Source of the DNA: CAWANF01 sp963783355
GTDB taxonomy: Bacteria > Bacteroidota > Rhodothermia > Balneolales > DATFMH01
Direction of reading: 5' to 3'
NCBI GenBank assembly: GCA_963783355.1
Contig: CAWANF010000013.1
Coordinates: forward strand, 73,583-137,582
DNA length: 64,000 bases
Shown: in pieces, positions 1 through 10,300 of the stretch
How positions within the stretch are numbered: position 1 is the stretch's first letter
How the letters are laid out: the number at the start of each line of letters is the position of its first letter
Made by a program: the position numbers and the translations under genes
The notes under the pieces: generated by a model
What the model saw: the letters and a program-made list of their open reading frames with translations, nothing else
Told to the model about the DNA's origin: nothing
The model's database searches: none

Positions 1-187
1 CCTGACCCAGTTCGCCAAGACCCGTATCGAGTAAAAATTTTCGATCAGGTGTGTTTAACAAAAACGGTTGAATAGCAATTCTTAATGAACCTTTTTCTGG
101 TTTGCTGTCCCGTTGCATCGGTTTGAAAATTTTATCCAATCCGACGGAAAAAGTGCCTTCATATAAGGGAGCTGCGTAAGTTTGCAC
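1..187 (-). CDS. MBL-fold metallo-hydrolase, N-terminal fragment
   Basis: An open frame runs off the left edge of the window. Its first 62 residues include YEGTFSVGLDKIFKP and later a strand ending in FLLDTGLG, which is the usual beginning of metallo-beta-lactamase-fold hydrolases (the substrate-free N-terminal sheet before the HxHxDH metal motif). The metal motif itself lies outside the window, so activity cannot be judged. The start is a GTG at 185-187, because an in-frame stop lies five codons upstream and there is no ATG between. It is the last visible gene of a long co-directional minus-strand block, 64 bp after phoH. Family assignment is from N-terminal similarity only. Confidence 0.6.
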   Translation of the reverse strand, partial: MQTYAAPLYEGTFSVGLDKIFKPMQRDSKPEKGSLRIAIQPFLLNTPDRKFLLDTGLGELGQ

Positions 188-251
188 AAATAGTTATCTG
201 ATTTAAGGAATCTGAATGATGATTTTTGAAATCGCTATAAATATAAGGATT

Positions 252-1187
252 TCAGGATTTATTTTTATTCTCGTAGCGGTCGTAAGCCTGAATGATATCT
301 CTGATAAGCCGGTGGCGGACAACATCCCGCTGATCGAGGTAAACGAATTTAATTCCCTTGATGTTTTCGAGTATCTGCTGTATAGAGATTAGCCCCGAAG
401 CCTGTGTGCTGGGCAAGTCGGTTTGAGTGATATCGCCCGTAACTATGGCCTGGCTGTTGAGTCCCAAACGAGTTAAAAACATCTTCATTTGCATATTTGT
501 AGCATTCTGGGCTTCATCCAGGATGACAAAAGCGTTGTTTAACGTTCGACCACGCATATAAGCCAATGGAGCAATTTCAATGATATTCTTTGCCATATTC
601 AGTTCAAGACTCTCATAATCAATCATTTCTTCCAGCGCGTCATAAAGCGGGCGCAGGTAGGGATCGATTTTTTCACGGAGTCCGCCGGGCAGGAATCCCA
701 GGCTTTCACCGGCTTCAACAGCAGGACGACACAGAACAATTTTTTTGACTCGCCGTTCTTTCAGCGCTTTTACAGCCAGGGCTACCGAAGTGTAGGTTTT
801 ACCGGTACCGGCCGGACCGATGGCAAATACAATGTCGTTATTTTGAACGGTCTGAACAATGTTCCTCTGGCCGGGAGTCTTAGCTCTTACTGATTCGCCA
901 CTATAGGTTTGAAGAATGATATCCGATTCGAAAAACTTTTGTGTTTCGCCAATGGGATCGGTTTTTTTGAGAGCCAGGACGGTATCCACATCCGCTTCGG
1001 AAAGAACCCCTTTGCGCCGTGTGATATCAATCAGATCGGTGATGATAGTTTTAACTTCATTTACTTCGGTTTCTGAACCGCTGATTCTAAGAATGTTTCC
1101 TCGTGCTGTCAGGCGGATATTTGGATAGGCCTGTTCAATTTTAGAAAGGTTTTTATCCTTCAGTCCAAGTATTAACACAGGCTCCAC
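252..1187 (-). CDS. phoH: PhoH family ATPase (KH domain plus P-loop)
   Basis: Cytoplasmic PhoH/YbeZ-type ATPase, a family linked to RNA metabolism and often found with ybeY. The N-terminal 60 residues resemble the KH-like domain (ITARGN-type strand). Walker A is GPAGTGKT at residues 124-131 and Walker B with the PhoH signature VILDEAQN lies near residue 220, followed by the GDITQTDLP sensor motif. At 311 aa it is close to the usual length. The start is a GTG. The frame is open for about 18 more codons upstream, and those codons (KIVITGVEPVLILG) resemble the usual first beta strand, but they contain no ATG, GTG or TTG. The start is therefore uncertain. Confidence 0.93.
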   Translation of the reverse strand: MEPVLILGLKDKNLSKIEQAYPNIRLTARGNILRISGSETEVNEVKTIITDLIDITRRKGVLSEADVDTVLALKKTDPIGETQKFFESDIILQTYSGESVRAKTPGQRNIVQTVQNNDIVFAIGPAGTGKTYTSVALAVKALKERRVKKIVLCRPAVEAGESLGFLPGGLREKIDPYLRPLYDALEEMIDYESLELNMAKNIIEIAPLAYMRGRTLNNAFVILDEAQNATNMQMKMFLTRLGLNSQAIVTGDITQTDLPSTQASGLISIQQILENIKGIKFVYLDQRDVVRHRLIRDIIQAYDRYENKNKS

Positions 1188-1388
1188 ACCTGTAATGACA
1201 ATTTTTTGTTCTTTTATTTGCGTCTTAGCTTCGATAATTATTCAGGCTTTAGTTAGAATTTTCATGGAGCATTCGCTTCGTGACTATATAAACAAATATG
1301 TTTATTCATTTAATAAGAATAAAGTCATTCTGCTAACCAGATACGAAATTTTCCAGCTTTTTTAAAACAATTAGAAGAATAATAACAT

Positions 1389-2069
1389 TCAGACAAGAAG
1401 TCGTTTTCCTGAAACAGCCTTTTTATGTAATTCGGCCACACTTTGTGTGATATCATCCGTTTTGAAAATATTGCTCCCAACAACAAAAACATCAGCGCCG
1501 CTATGGGATACCTGTTCGATATTTTTCAGCCCTATTCCACCATCTACTTCAATGAGAAACCGGAGGCCTTCTTTATTTCTCAGGGCAACCAACTCTTTGA
1601 TTCGATTGTAACTATGCTCTATAAATTTTTGTCCTCCAAAGCCAGGATTTACCGTCATCAGCAGTACTAAATCAACATCTGGTAAAATGGGTTCGATGTT
1701 ATGTAAGGAGGTCGCCGGATTGATAGCAACACCGGCCCGGATACCTTCCGACTTAATTTTCTGAATGGAACGGTGAAGGTGGGTAGATGCTTCGTAATGA
1801 ACCGTAATCTGATCGGCACCGGCTTTAACGAAAGCACTCACATAATCATCGGGGTTATAAATCATCAGGTGAACATCAAGAAATACATCGGTACTTCTGT
1901 TTGCTGCTTCAACCACTAAAGGTCCGAATGAAATATTAGGCACGAAATGTCCATCCATGATATCGCAATGAATCCATTCTGCTCCACCTGCGATACTGTT
2001 TTGAATATCCTGCTCAAGATGAGTAAAATCAGCGGCTAAAATAGAAGGAGCAATAATCGAAGTAGACAT
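1389..2069 (-). CDS. rpe: Ribulose-phosphate 3-epimerase
   Basis: Interconverts ribulose 5-phosphate and xylulose 5-phosphate in the pentose phosphate pathway. It is a TIM barrel of 226 aa, the standard length. The sequence shows the metal/catalytic residues H34, D36 (in HCDIMDG), H67 (DVHLMI) and D175 (EVDGGI), plus the phosphate-binding loop NPGFGGQ near 140-146. All expected residues are present, so it should be active. It starts six bases after the stop of the PASTA protein gene upstream, so the two are probably co-transcribed. The 200 bp between this gene and phoH hold nothing recognisable. Confidence 0.97.
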   Translation of the reverse strand: MSTSIIAPSILAADFTHLEQDIQNSIAGGAEWIHCDIMDGHFVPNISFGPLVVEAANRSTDVFLDVHLMIYNPDDYVSAFVKAGADQITVHYEASTHLHRSIQKIKSEGIRAGVAINPATSLHNIEPILPDVDLVLLMTVNPGFGGQKFIEHSYNRIKELVALRNKEGLRFLIEVDGGIGLKNIEQVSHSGADVFVVGSNIFKTDDITQSVAELHKKAVSGKRLLV

Positions 2070-2075
2070 GAAATA

Positions 2076-2924
2076 TCAGTTTTTGTGATTATTGGGTTTG
2101 GCAGCAGCCGGGATAGAGTCGTTTTTTATCTGGGTCGTATCAGCGTTTACCGGTCCGGTTTCGGTACCTTCCTGGGATAAAGATGACGGACGTTCTGAGA
2201 CTACTAAATTTACCAGCGAACCTTCCAACAGGCTGTCTTTGTCGGATGGAGAATAGCTGATGACAATGTAGGGATCCAGTTTGGCATCCGGTTTATAAAT
2301 AATCTCACCGGTTCGTAATCCAGCATTTCTAATCTTGCTTTGTGCTTCATACATCCGCAATCCGGTTAACTTCGGGACCAGAACTTTATTAACACCTAGT
2401 CCGTCACTGACTGTCAGGCTTACAATCGTGCCTTTCTCTACAGATATTCCTGCTTGTATCGATTGTCGTAAAACTGTGTTTTTAAAAGGTGAAGAAACGT
2501 AGGTGGCCCCACCGAATTCTAGCCCATAATTTTTCAATTGCAGCTGGGCGTTTCTGAGAGACATATTTTCTACGTTGGGAACCTCTACTTTCGGTGCATT
2601 GGCTGCATTGACCGTCAGATAAATGAAGCGTCCCGGTTTCACAATTAAAGAGGGTGATGGTGACTGATCGATAACGTAATCCGGCGGGTACGAAGCGGTG
2701 TACCTTCTGTCGATGACAGAATCCCTCAATCCGTCCCGTTTTAGTAGTTCTCTGGCTTCGGTGAAGGGCAGTTTAGTCACATCAGGAACGGTAAGCCCCT
2801 GGTTATACCGGGTATAATAGGGCATGATATAGAAATTGAGCAACGCAAGAAAAATAGCGCCAAACAATGCTATACTCAGAAGCAGAAGATAAAATCGGAT
2901 GTCTTTTAATAATTTCTTGAACAT
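2076..2924 (-). CDS. PASTA-domain membrane protein
   Basis: A 282-aa protein with one N-terminal membrane helix (about residues 9-31) and an extracytoplasmic part of three PASTA domains: about 42-107, 112-178 and 181-248, each beginning with a VPDV/VPNV/VPKL strand. A serine/threonine/asparagine-rich tail follows. PASTA domains bind peptidoglycan fragments or muropeptides. Here there is no kinase or transpeptidase domain, which is the usual form in FCB bacteria. It lies just before rpe in the same operon. The partner and exact role are unknown. Confidence 0.9.
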   Translation of the reverse strand: MFKKLLKDIRFYLLLLSIALFGAIFLALLNFYIMPYYTRYNQGLTVPDVTKLPFTEARELLKRDGLRDSVIDRRYTASYPPDYVIDQSPSPSLIVKPGRFIYLTVNAANAPKVEVPNVENMSLRNAQLQLKNYGLEFGGATYVSSPFKNTVLRQSIQAGISVEKGTIVSLTVSDGLGVNKVLVPKLTGLRMYEAQSKIRNAGLRTGEIIYKPDAKLDPYIVISYSPSDKDSLLEGSLVNLVVSERPSSLSQEGTETGPVNADTTQIKNDSIPAAAKPNNHKN

Positions 2925-2953
2925 TGTATAAAGATACGATCAGAAGTTCATTC

Positions 2954-3931
2954 CTAAAAACTCAATTGAAATCTGAGGCCATTGTTTTGATCGTTTATGT
3001 AATAAACGGAGGCATGCAGTCTTTCATTATGAAGTTTTGATGTAAAATAAGCATCAAAAGCGGAAACAAAGTGATTGACGATGACTAAAGTCAGCATTCT
3101 GCTGGCCGTACGGAGATGATCATTGAAATCAGCGGCGCGATGAGCGCCCAAATGCCAGTCATATGACATACCGTTGGGTTCCCATACAATCTGGGTGGGT
3201 TGTGTATTGAAATCTTTCCAACCCGGTCCGAACTGATAATATTTGCTCATGAGCTCATAATATTGCTGCGAACCCAAATCAGGCAGATTATGAGAGAAGG
3301 CATTGCCGCTTGTTCCATCGTAATACGTTTTTCGCTCAAGCTGGTGTACCGCATTGATATTGACACGTTTCCAGTCGTCACGGGTATTCGCTGAACTGGT
3401 TCCCAATTGATACCCTGGATTTGCCAGTGAATTGTACGTTATGGGGTTATTTGGGTAAAAAGCATTGTGATAATCGACCAAAAAACGGGCATATTTCACA
3501 ACACTCCAGTTCAAATCGGCATATTGATGATAATCCCTGGTAAGATTGTTGCCCTCGTTCTGCATTACAAAGTGATAGGTTAATGCAGCCGCTTCAATGG
3601 TAAGAAATATACCGGCTTTCAGCCATTGTCCGTTCGCCATTTGTCCGATTCCGGGAACAGCAGCAGATGACAAAAATGCCAGTCCCGGTTTTCGTTCAAT
3701 AGTATTAAAGAATCCTTTGTTTGAAGTGACTTTTTTTGATGTAACCGAATCATTACTGAAGGTGTACAACTGAAAAGGAAGCAGATTGTGGGATACTATT
3801 TTTTTATTCGGCTTTTCCTGAACCGTTTTAGAAATGACCACACTGTAATCCTGCCCTAATGCCGGCCGCGCAACGATGATATGCAGGGCGAACATCAATA
3901 ATATCCACGTAAACTTTTGAATTGATTTCAT
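2954..3931 (-). CDS. DUF5683-like exported protein
   Basis: A 325-aa protein with a signal peptide ending near residue 26 (ARPALGQD). After a variable segment comes AVPGIGQMANGQWLKAG, a motif typical of DUF5683 proteins, next to a hydrophobic helix (about residues 104-125). A second hydrophobic stretch lies near 280-300. DUF5683 proteins are small membrane or envelope proteins of unknown function in Bacteroidota and relatives. It sits in the minus-strand block downstream of the large surface protein gene, 47 bp away. Family match is by eye. Confidence 0.65.
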   Translation of the reverse strand: MKSIQKFTWILLMFALHIIVARPALGQDYSVVISKTVQEKPNKKIVSHNLLPFQLYTFSNDSVTSKKVTSNKGFFNTIERKPGLAFLSSAAVPGIGQMANGQWLKAGIFLTIEAAALTYHFVMQNEGNNLTRDYHQYADLNWSVVKYARFLVDYHNAFYPNNPITYNSLANPGYQLGTSSANTRDDWKRVNINAVHQLERKTYYDGTSGNAFSHNLPDLGSQQYYELMSKYYQFGPGWKDFNTQPTQIVWEPNGMSYDWHLGAHRAADFNDHLRTASRMLTLVIVNHFVSAFDAYFTSKLHNERLHASVYYINDQNNGLRFQLSF

Positions 3932-3978
3932 GAATTCGTCAATTAGGTGTCTGACACTAAAATGTACTTTGAATGAGC

Positions 3979-6900
3979 TTACATATCAAAATCGAATAAT
4001 AGTCCGAAATGGATTAAGATGCTTTTTCCATAACTGACACGGTTGCTTCCGGTATCGGTGATAAACTCGGATGGCAGATGAACGCCAAATTTATTCAATC
4101 CATAAGCTCCGCTGATAAAGAATCGGCTCGGGAAGAAATAATTGGTATTCAGGCTAACCCTCAGTTCAGCACCGATTCCTGTTTTTAAATTGTTGCCGAT
4201 ATTGAGCGGGCCGCCCCATCCGTTGCCTGTTTCAATAAATAACCGGGTAAAAATTTTATCCAGTGTAAATCGTCCATATTGCTTGTTTAAGTTAGTTATA
4301 ACCGGGAAAATGTACGACATCTCGGCATAGGCCGTAGTCGTGCCACCGATGGCAAAATATGGATAACTTCTCATTCCTGTTAATCCACCGATGTAATCAA
4401 GGAAGAAATAATCACTTGGATTGTTGAAATATGTGAAAAAGCGTGATTTCAGCTCTATAGTCTCACCAAGGGCATGAAACCCGTATTTTACATTGGCTTC
4501 GGCTGATTTATTTTCATAATTCTTGTACTCCGGAGACAACAGGCCATCCTTGAGTTGGTATTTGTCGAGTAATTTACTTGGCTGATAGTTCAGGCGAACC
4601 TGGCCTTTGATGCCAATCGGAGCGATATCATCATTTCTATAGGGTTCGTTCAACCGGAAGATATAGGCCGCTGTCAGGCCGGTGCCGATATAATAACGCG
4701 ATGAAGTTCCACTGACAGTGCTTTTGTATTCTTTGGAGTAAAATGATGAATTGGAAACTTTATAGGGCGAATAGGAAGCTCCCAATTCCAATAGACTCCA
4801 GTTATTTATTTTACTGCGTAAATACACATCCGCCTCCCAGATGTTGTAAGCAATATCAACTTTTTGGGTATCAGGCAGACAAGAAACGCATGGATAATCC
4901 GTAACCGACAATCCGTTTTTTACATTACGCCGCATATTATAAAGTTCGACAGAAATGTCCGGCGACCAGCGGCGTTTGATGAAAGGCAGTCCATCGTAAT
5001 CGACGGTCAGGAATAAATCACGATCCAGGTTTGAAAGTCGGGAAGGAGACAGGAAATCGGTGATGCCATTCGAAGATAATGAGCCAAAACCAAATAATGC
5101 ACCGCCAAAAATAGAAAACTTGTTCAGTACATCATGCGATGACATGTAAAAACCGATTTTGTTATCCCTCCACAGGTTTTCAGCCAGTTTTCCAACTTTT
5201 CCACCCGTTAAAAGAGGTCCGTTTGCGCCTTCGGGACGTGCATAATTATCAAATCGAATAACCGGGTAAAAGCTGAAATTCGTAAATACATCTTTATAGG
5301 AATACAATGTTCTCTGATTAGGTTCACCCCGTGTTTTGATCGAAAAATGATAACTACCGGTGTCGGCTTCAGCCATGATTTTAGACGAAAACTGATTCAG
5401 ATCATTGTCGTTAAATTTATTCAGATGAGTGTAAGCGGCTTTTACATGAAATGTATCGGCTAATGCCGGACGCACATAGGTTCCCAGGGAATCCATAGCT
5501 AACAAATCAGGAATTTTCGCCATGCTGATTTTATAGCCGGAAGCTTTATACTCTGAATAGGAGAGATCCCCACTTTTGTTTACTGTCGGGAAAAATGCAC
5601 CACCATGAACACTGGTCAGCTGCCTGCTTTTTCCCGTCTCCATATTCATCCGGTAAATATTAAAAATGCCCGTCTTATCGCTGGAATAGTATAAATATTT
5701 TCCTTCAGGGCCCATTTCAGGATCCCGATAATTATAAATACCATCACCTAATATGCGGGAAGAAGTATCTGTTGCGATATCGAGTTTATAAATTTTTCGT
5801 CGGGCTGTATCCGATTCGCTGTAATAAATATACTTACCATTTTTCGACCACGCCGGATGATAAACCTGCTGTCCGTTTTGGAAGTGGGTCAGCAATTTGA
5901 TGCTCTTGTCTTTTACATTTAACAGGGCGAGGTTAATGGTGGCATCTCCCTCAATGACGGCAGCAATTTGCTTTCCGTCCGGACTCCATGCCGGTTCCGT
6001 AATCCGTTTACTATGCGTGATTCGTGTACTTTTGCGGGTCTGTAAATCATAAATGAAGATATCTTTATAATCTTCACCGTATTTATTCAGAGTAAGCCGG
6101 CTGTACGCAATTTTCTTCCCATCCGGTGAATAAGAATAAGCCGAGGATTCAATTTTCAGCTCGGGCCTGATAAGCGTGCCATCGCTATAGGTATTATTGG
6201 TACTTTTAGAAAACGGGGAAGCATTTCTGAAAGCGAGAACGGTCTTATCGGTTTTTAAGTTGTGAAAATACAGTTTGACTTCATAGGTATCCTGGCCTTT
6301 GTTGGACAGATAAGCCAGTGTTTTTCCGTCAGGTGAAAATACCGGGTTTAAATCATAGAAACCTTTGGATTCTACAGGTGTGGAACGAGTAAATTTCAGG
6401 GGAGATAAAGCCTGTTGGTATTCCATGTGAAGGGAATCAACCCATTGTTTGTAGATGACATTTCCATCAATACCGGTGGCCATTTTCATGGCTTTGGCGA
6501 CATCATTCACCCCTTTTTTCGCTAAAGCGCGGGAAATCTTATACAAGACATCTTCGCCAAACCGGTGGGCAAGGTAACGGGTTAATGCAAAACCCTGGTT
6601 GTAAACGACTTCTCGTTCTATGCTCGTTTTCGAGGTGAACGTTCCCATTTTTCCCAGCGATAGCTGAGTATGGTCCATAATTCTCGTACGTAAAACCATG
6701 TCACGGTGCGTATCCCAGAAATCGTAATGAAGGCCTTCTCTTTGAAATTGCGCTGTTCCTTCTGCCATCCACGACGGTACACTGATGCTTGCAAATGGAA
6801 ACGTGATAATACCGTCGGGATACCCGTAAAGAACATCAGGGCGCCGGATATTTTCGTACGTGAGCCACTGGAAATAAATAGCGGGGACGCTTCGCTTACG

Positions 6901-7350
6901 TTTCATAGCGGATTGAAGCTGAATCATATGCGTAAATTCGTGGCTGATCACATTCCGATACCAATCATGCGTGCCGCGTAATGGCATATCCAGCGCCGGG
7001 ACCCAAATATCGATCATATTATCAAAGAAATAGGAGGCCCCGTTGGAATAATCCTCGCGATCGTGAAGAATGATGCTGATTTTGGTATTCGGTTCGTGAT
7101 GATATAATTGCGTGATCGGGCCATAAACTTCCTCGGCAACCCTGGAAACCACCTGTGCCGAACGGCTGTTTCCTTTTTGGAAATGAATCAGGAAATGTTT
7201 ACTGGAAATGGTGTACCACGGACGCTGATTTTCCGGGTAGTTGTAATCCTGCGGGTTCACCTGTGCACGGGTAACCTTCGGAAAAACAATGAGCATCGCC
7301 ATAGCAGCGATTAGAAAGAAATGGGTGATATGGATTCTTCGCAATATCAA
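3979..7350 (-). CDS. Surface gluzincin peptidase with PD40 propeller and C-terminal outer-membrane barrel
   Basis: A three-part envelope protein of 1123 aa. After a signal peptide (cleavage near residue 30) comes a peptidase-MA-like zinc domain. HEFTH at 137-141 supplies two zinc ligands and the catalytic Glu, and E198 in WMAEGTAQF is a plausible third ligand, the gluzincin arrangement, so it should be active. Residues about 325-620 hold at least five PD40/TolB-like blades (NPVFSPDGKTLAYLS, SYSPDGKKIAYS, AWSPDGKQIAAV, AWSKNGKYIYYS). The last ~400 residues are rich in alternating hydrophobic strands and aromatic residues and end in a Phe-containing strand (LIHFGLLFDFDM), as in BamA-like barrels. 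It overlaps the upstream gene by 4 bp (ATGA), so translational coupling is likely. The substrate is unknown. Confidence 0.85.
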   Translation of the reverse strand: MILRRIHITHFFLIAAMAMLIVFPKVTRAQVNPQDYNYPENQRPWYTISSKHFLIHFQKGNSRSAQVVSRVAEEVYGPITQLYHHEPNTKISIILHDREDYSNGASYFFDNMIDIWVPALDMPLRGTHDWYRNVISHEFTHMIQLQSAMKRKRSVPAIYFQWLTYENIRRPDVLYGYPDGIITFPFASISVPSWMAEGTAQFQREGLHYDFWDTHRDMVLRTRIMDHTQLSLGKMGTFTSKTSIEREVVYNQGFALTRYLAHRFGEDVLYKISRALAKKGVNDVAKAMKMATGIDGNVIYKQWVDSLHMEYQQALSPLKFTRSTPVESKGFYDLNPVFSPDGKTLAYLSNKGQDTYEVKLYFHNLKTDKTVLAFRNASPFSKSTNNTYSDGTLIRPELKIESSAYSYSPDGKKIAYSRLTLNKYGEDYKDIFIYDLQTRKSTRITHSKRITEPAWSPDGKQIAAVIEGDATINLALLNVKDKSIKLLTHFQNGQQVYHPAWSKNGKYIYYSESDTARRKIYKLDIATDTSSRILGDGIYNYRDPEMGPEGKYLYYSSDKTGIFNIYRMNMETGKSRQLTSVHGGAFFPTVNKSGDLSYSEYKASGYKISMAKIPDLLAMDSLGTYVRPALADTFHVKAAYTHLNKFNDNDLNQFSSKIMAEADTGSYHFSIKTRGEPNQRTLYSYKDVFTNFSFYPVIRFDNYARPEGANGPLLTGGKVGKLAENLWRDNKIGFYMSSHDVLNKFSIFGGALFGFGSLSSNGITDFLSPSRLSNLDRDLFLTVDYDGLPFIKRRWSPDISVELYNMRRNVKNGLSVTDYPCVSCLPDTQKVDIAYNIWEADVYLRSKINNWSLLELGASYSPYKVSNSSFYSKEYKSTVSGTSSRYYIGTGLTAAYIFRLNEPYRNDDIAPIGIKGQVRLNYQPSKLLDKYQLKDGLLSPEYKNYENKSAEANVKYGFHALGETIELKSRFFTYFNNPSDYFFLDYIGGLTGMRSYPYFAIGGTTTAYAEMSYIFPVITNLNKQYGRFTLDKIFTRLFIETGNGWGGPLNIGNNLKTGIGAELRVSLNTNYFFPSRFFISGAYGLNKFGVHLPSEFITDTGSNRVSYGKSILIHFGLLFDFDM

Positions 7351-10300
7351 TGTATTACAGCAATTTTAATGAGTTTTGAATCCGTTTTTCCATTTATTTT
7401 TGCCCGAACCCTGGCATAATAAACACCATTTCCCCAGCTTTGGGTGTTTATTTGTGTTTCTTCAGGTACACCGCCTTTTGCATCTATAGTCTTGCTGAAT
7501 AAGGTTCTTCCGGCCATTGTGATAATGGTTATCTGAATGGTAGCCGGACCTTGCGTCTGGTATCTTATATAGGTTTCATTATTTGCCGGATTTGGCCAGT
7601 TGTAGGTTTCTTTCTTATTCAGAATGCCAAAATCAGTATTTGGTGAGTTATTAAGCTGTCTTTCAGTATAAATCTTGTTGAACTGCCCGTTTCCATATTG
7701 AGAACGCCAGTCTGCTTTACCTGTTTTGGGAAAATACCAGGCCCGGATATCACCTTTCGGACTTACGGCATATAATGTTTTATCAATAAAAATGGGATGA
7801 ACAGGTTCAAACTGATAATTATTAATGGAGCCGACATATACGGGGAAATTGGATAATTCCTGCTGTTTTTGGTTATAGGCGTGAATCGTGTAGGAAATAC
7901 TATCCTGGACCTCAACTAATAAATCAGGTTTGCCTGTGCCATTTATGTCGGCCACAAGAGGTGCTCCGACGAATTTGGAACCTTTAGGAGGTTTTACCGG
8001 AAAACCATCCAGCAATGCGCCATTCAGGTTTTTTGCAACAAGAGTATTATGATTTTTGTCGATATAAATAAAATCCAAATTGCCATCTCCGGTGTAATCC
8101 GCAAAAGCCGGCCAACTGATTGGATTATGATCAACGATGGTTGTTACAGCGGGGCTTCCGTTTTGAGGCTCAATAAGATATAAATCATTCAGATCCAGGG
8201 CGAAAAATGCCGGAGTATTTTGCGTATCCGGTATCAGCGAACCGGTATATAATCTTTGTCCGGTTGTGGAATTTTGGAACCAGCTGGAATTAACATAATT
8301 AGAGCCTGCAATTTGAAAAGTCTTGTTTTGAATGTAAGAGTATTGTCCGTTGACAGGCTTTGATCGCTGTACATCCTGCGAAAATGAAGATAATGAGCTG
8401 CCATCATTGATGTTTATACGATCCTTCCCAAAATCAAAATCAAGCGTATCTCCTGCCTCGGAACTTATGAAGCCTGTGGATGATGAAATTTGATTGTTAT
8501 TCCAAACCATCTGCCAGTTTCCATTCGTGTAATTCCAGGCTTGCGTTGAACCGTTACCGGAGTAAAGATTTTTATTATGGGTTAAAATTAGGTATTTGCC
8601 AATGAACGGTTGTTGCGGAACTGAAAATCCAAAATCATACCAGTCATGATTGCTGCCCTGATTGATTTTTAAAGAATAAACGTCCTTGGGAGTTGGAATG
8701 ATCAATAACGAATCGGAACCGGAGACGTAAAGTTGCAGTCCCAATGGGTAACCCTGAACATAATCGCTGGTGTTTTGAATTACAGAATCAGCTTTCTGTG
8801 ACGGTGCAATAGAAATGGTATTAAACCAGTCAGGTTGTTCCGGTTTTGCCCTAAAAGTAGCGACGGGGAGGTTGGGCGAAAAGTCATAAAACTCAAAGAA
8901 GCTGGGGCTGCCCGTATTACTTCGATTGTTTGGGTGTGTATTATCGGCAAATCGGTTCTGATATAATCGAAGAGTATCGCCATTCTGACTAATTACGGAA
9001 GCATCGTTACCTTTCCACCAGAAATCGTATGGAGTACCACCAGTTACATTTCCAAGCAATATCGAAAGGGCATCTTTCCCTATATCCTGTGCGCCATCGG
9101 CTTCCATAAGGTTTACACCCTTGCGAGCGGGATTATTATTGATAGTATTTTCAGCCAGGTTATTTCGAATGACAGCATCGTCGATATGCCAGATTAAAAT
9201 GCCGCCATTAAGTACGCGTGGATCCTTACTTTCTGTATCGAGTCCGCCAGGCAAACTCCAGTCGAAATTACTGACGTTGGTTACAACTCCGGATGCCAGC
9301 TTCGCTTCAATACTGTCAGGATAATCCGGATTGAAATATTCATCCTGATCTGAAATGTGCCGGGTAACGGTTTGTCCGCCCGGTTTTTGGATAGTGATAT
9401 CCAAACCCTTGTTTTGAGGATCCCTGTTACGATTTTCAACGAGGAAATATTCATCTGATGAAATATTATATCTCGCAAAACTGTCAGGCTGATGCAAAGA
9501 AGATGCGGCCAAAGATACAGGCTGTGTGTCATTCAGATTAATCTCAAATGATGAACCCCAGCCCATAAAAATTTTTTCCCATGCCGATGGCTCCGGTGGA
9601 AACAATCCGAGATAAGAAAAAAAACTCTCGGGATCCATCAAACCGAACCGGCCAATTCCGGACGCCCCGGTTTGGGTATTGTATAAATCCGGCAGCCCTA
9701 AATAACTGCCTATAGAGGCACATATCAATCCATTAATAGAAAATTGAACTAAAAACCGGCTATCGGAAATATCGGTTCCCAAACGGGATTCTGTTTCCGG
9801 CAAAATGATCGAATTTGTTACATTAAAGGTGCTATTTATGGGAAAACCGGTAAAAGCAGGGTCTTTGAGCAGCTTCGAAAGGGCATTCCTGCTTAAAAAT
9901 ATTGAGGGGATGTCCTGTGGAGTATGATCCAGGGCGGTACCCAAAAAATTAAAATCACGCCCGGAACCTGCGTGAAATATGATAAAAACAGTATTATCAG
10001 GATTCAGGTTTGAAGTATCAAAGCCGCCGTTCTGATGAACATTACTCCAGGTGTCTTTTACCAGGTCAGCCAGTTTATAATCTTGCGAGTCATTATCACC
10101 CATAGGAGCATAGTTGCTCATAGGATGGCCCAGATGAAATATTTTAGGAAGGATTGTGTATTGAATATTCAATTTTCCATCTGAAACCTTTTCAAAATAG
10201 TTCTTGGCAAATTCCAGGTGAGCCGCAAAATAAGCATTGTCGTGGGGCAGGGGATCGATAGTTATATTCGTGGGTATGAAGTGAGAGGAGCTGCTCGTAT

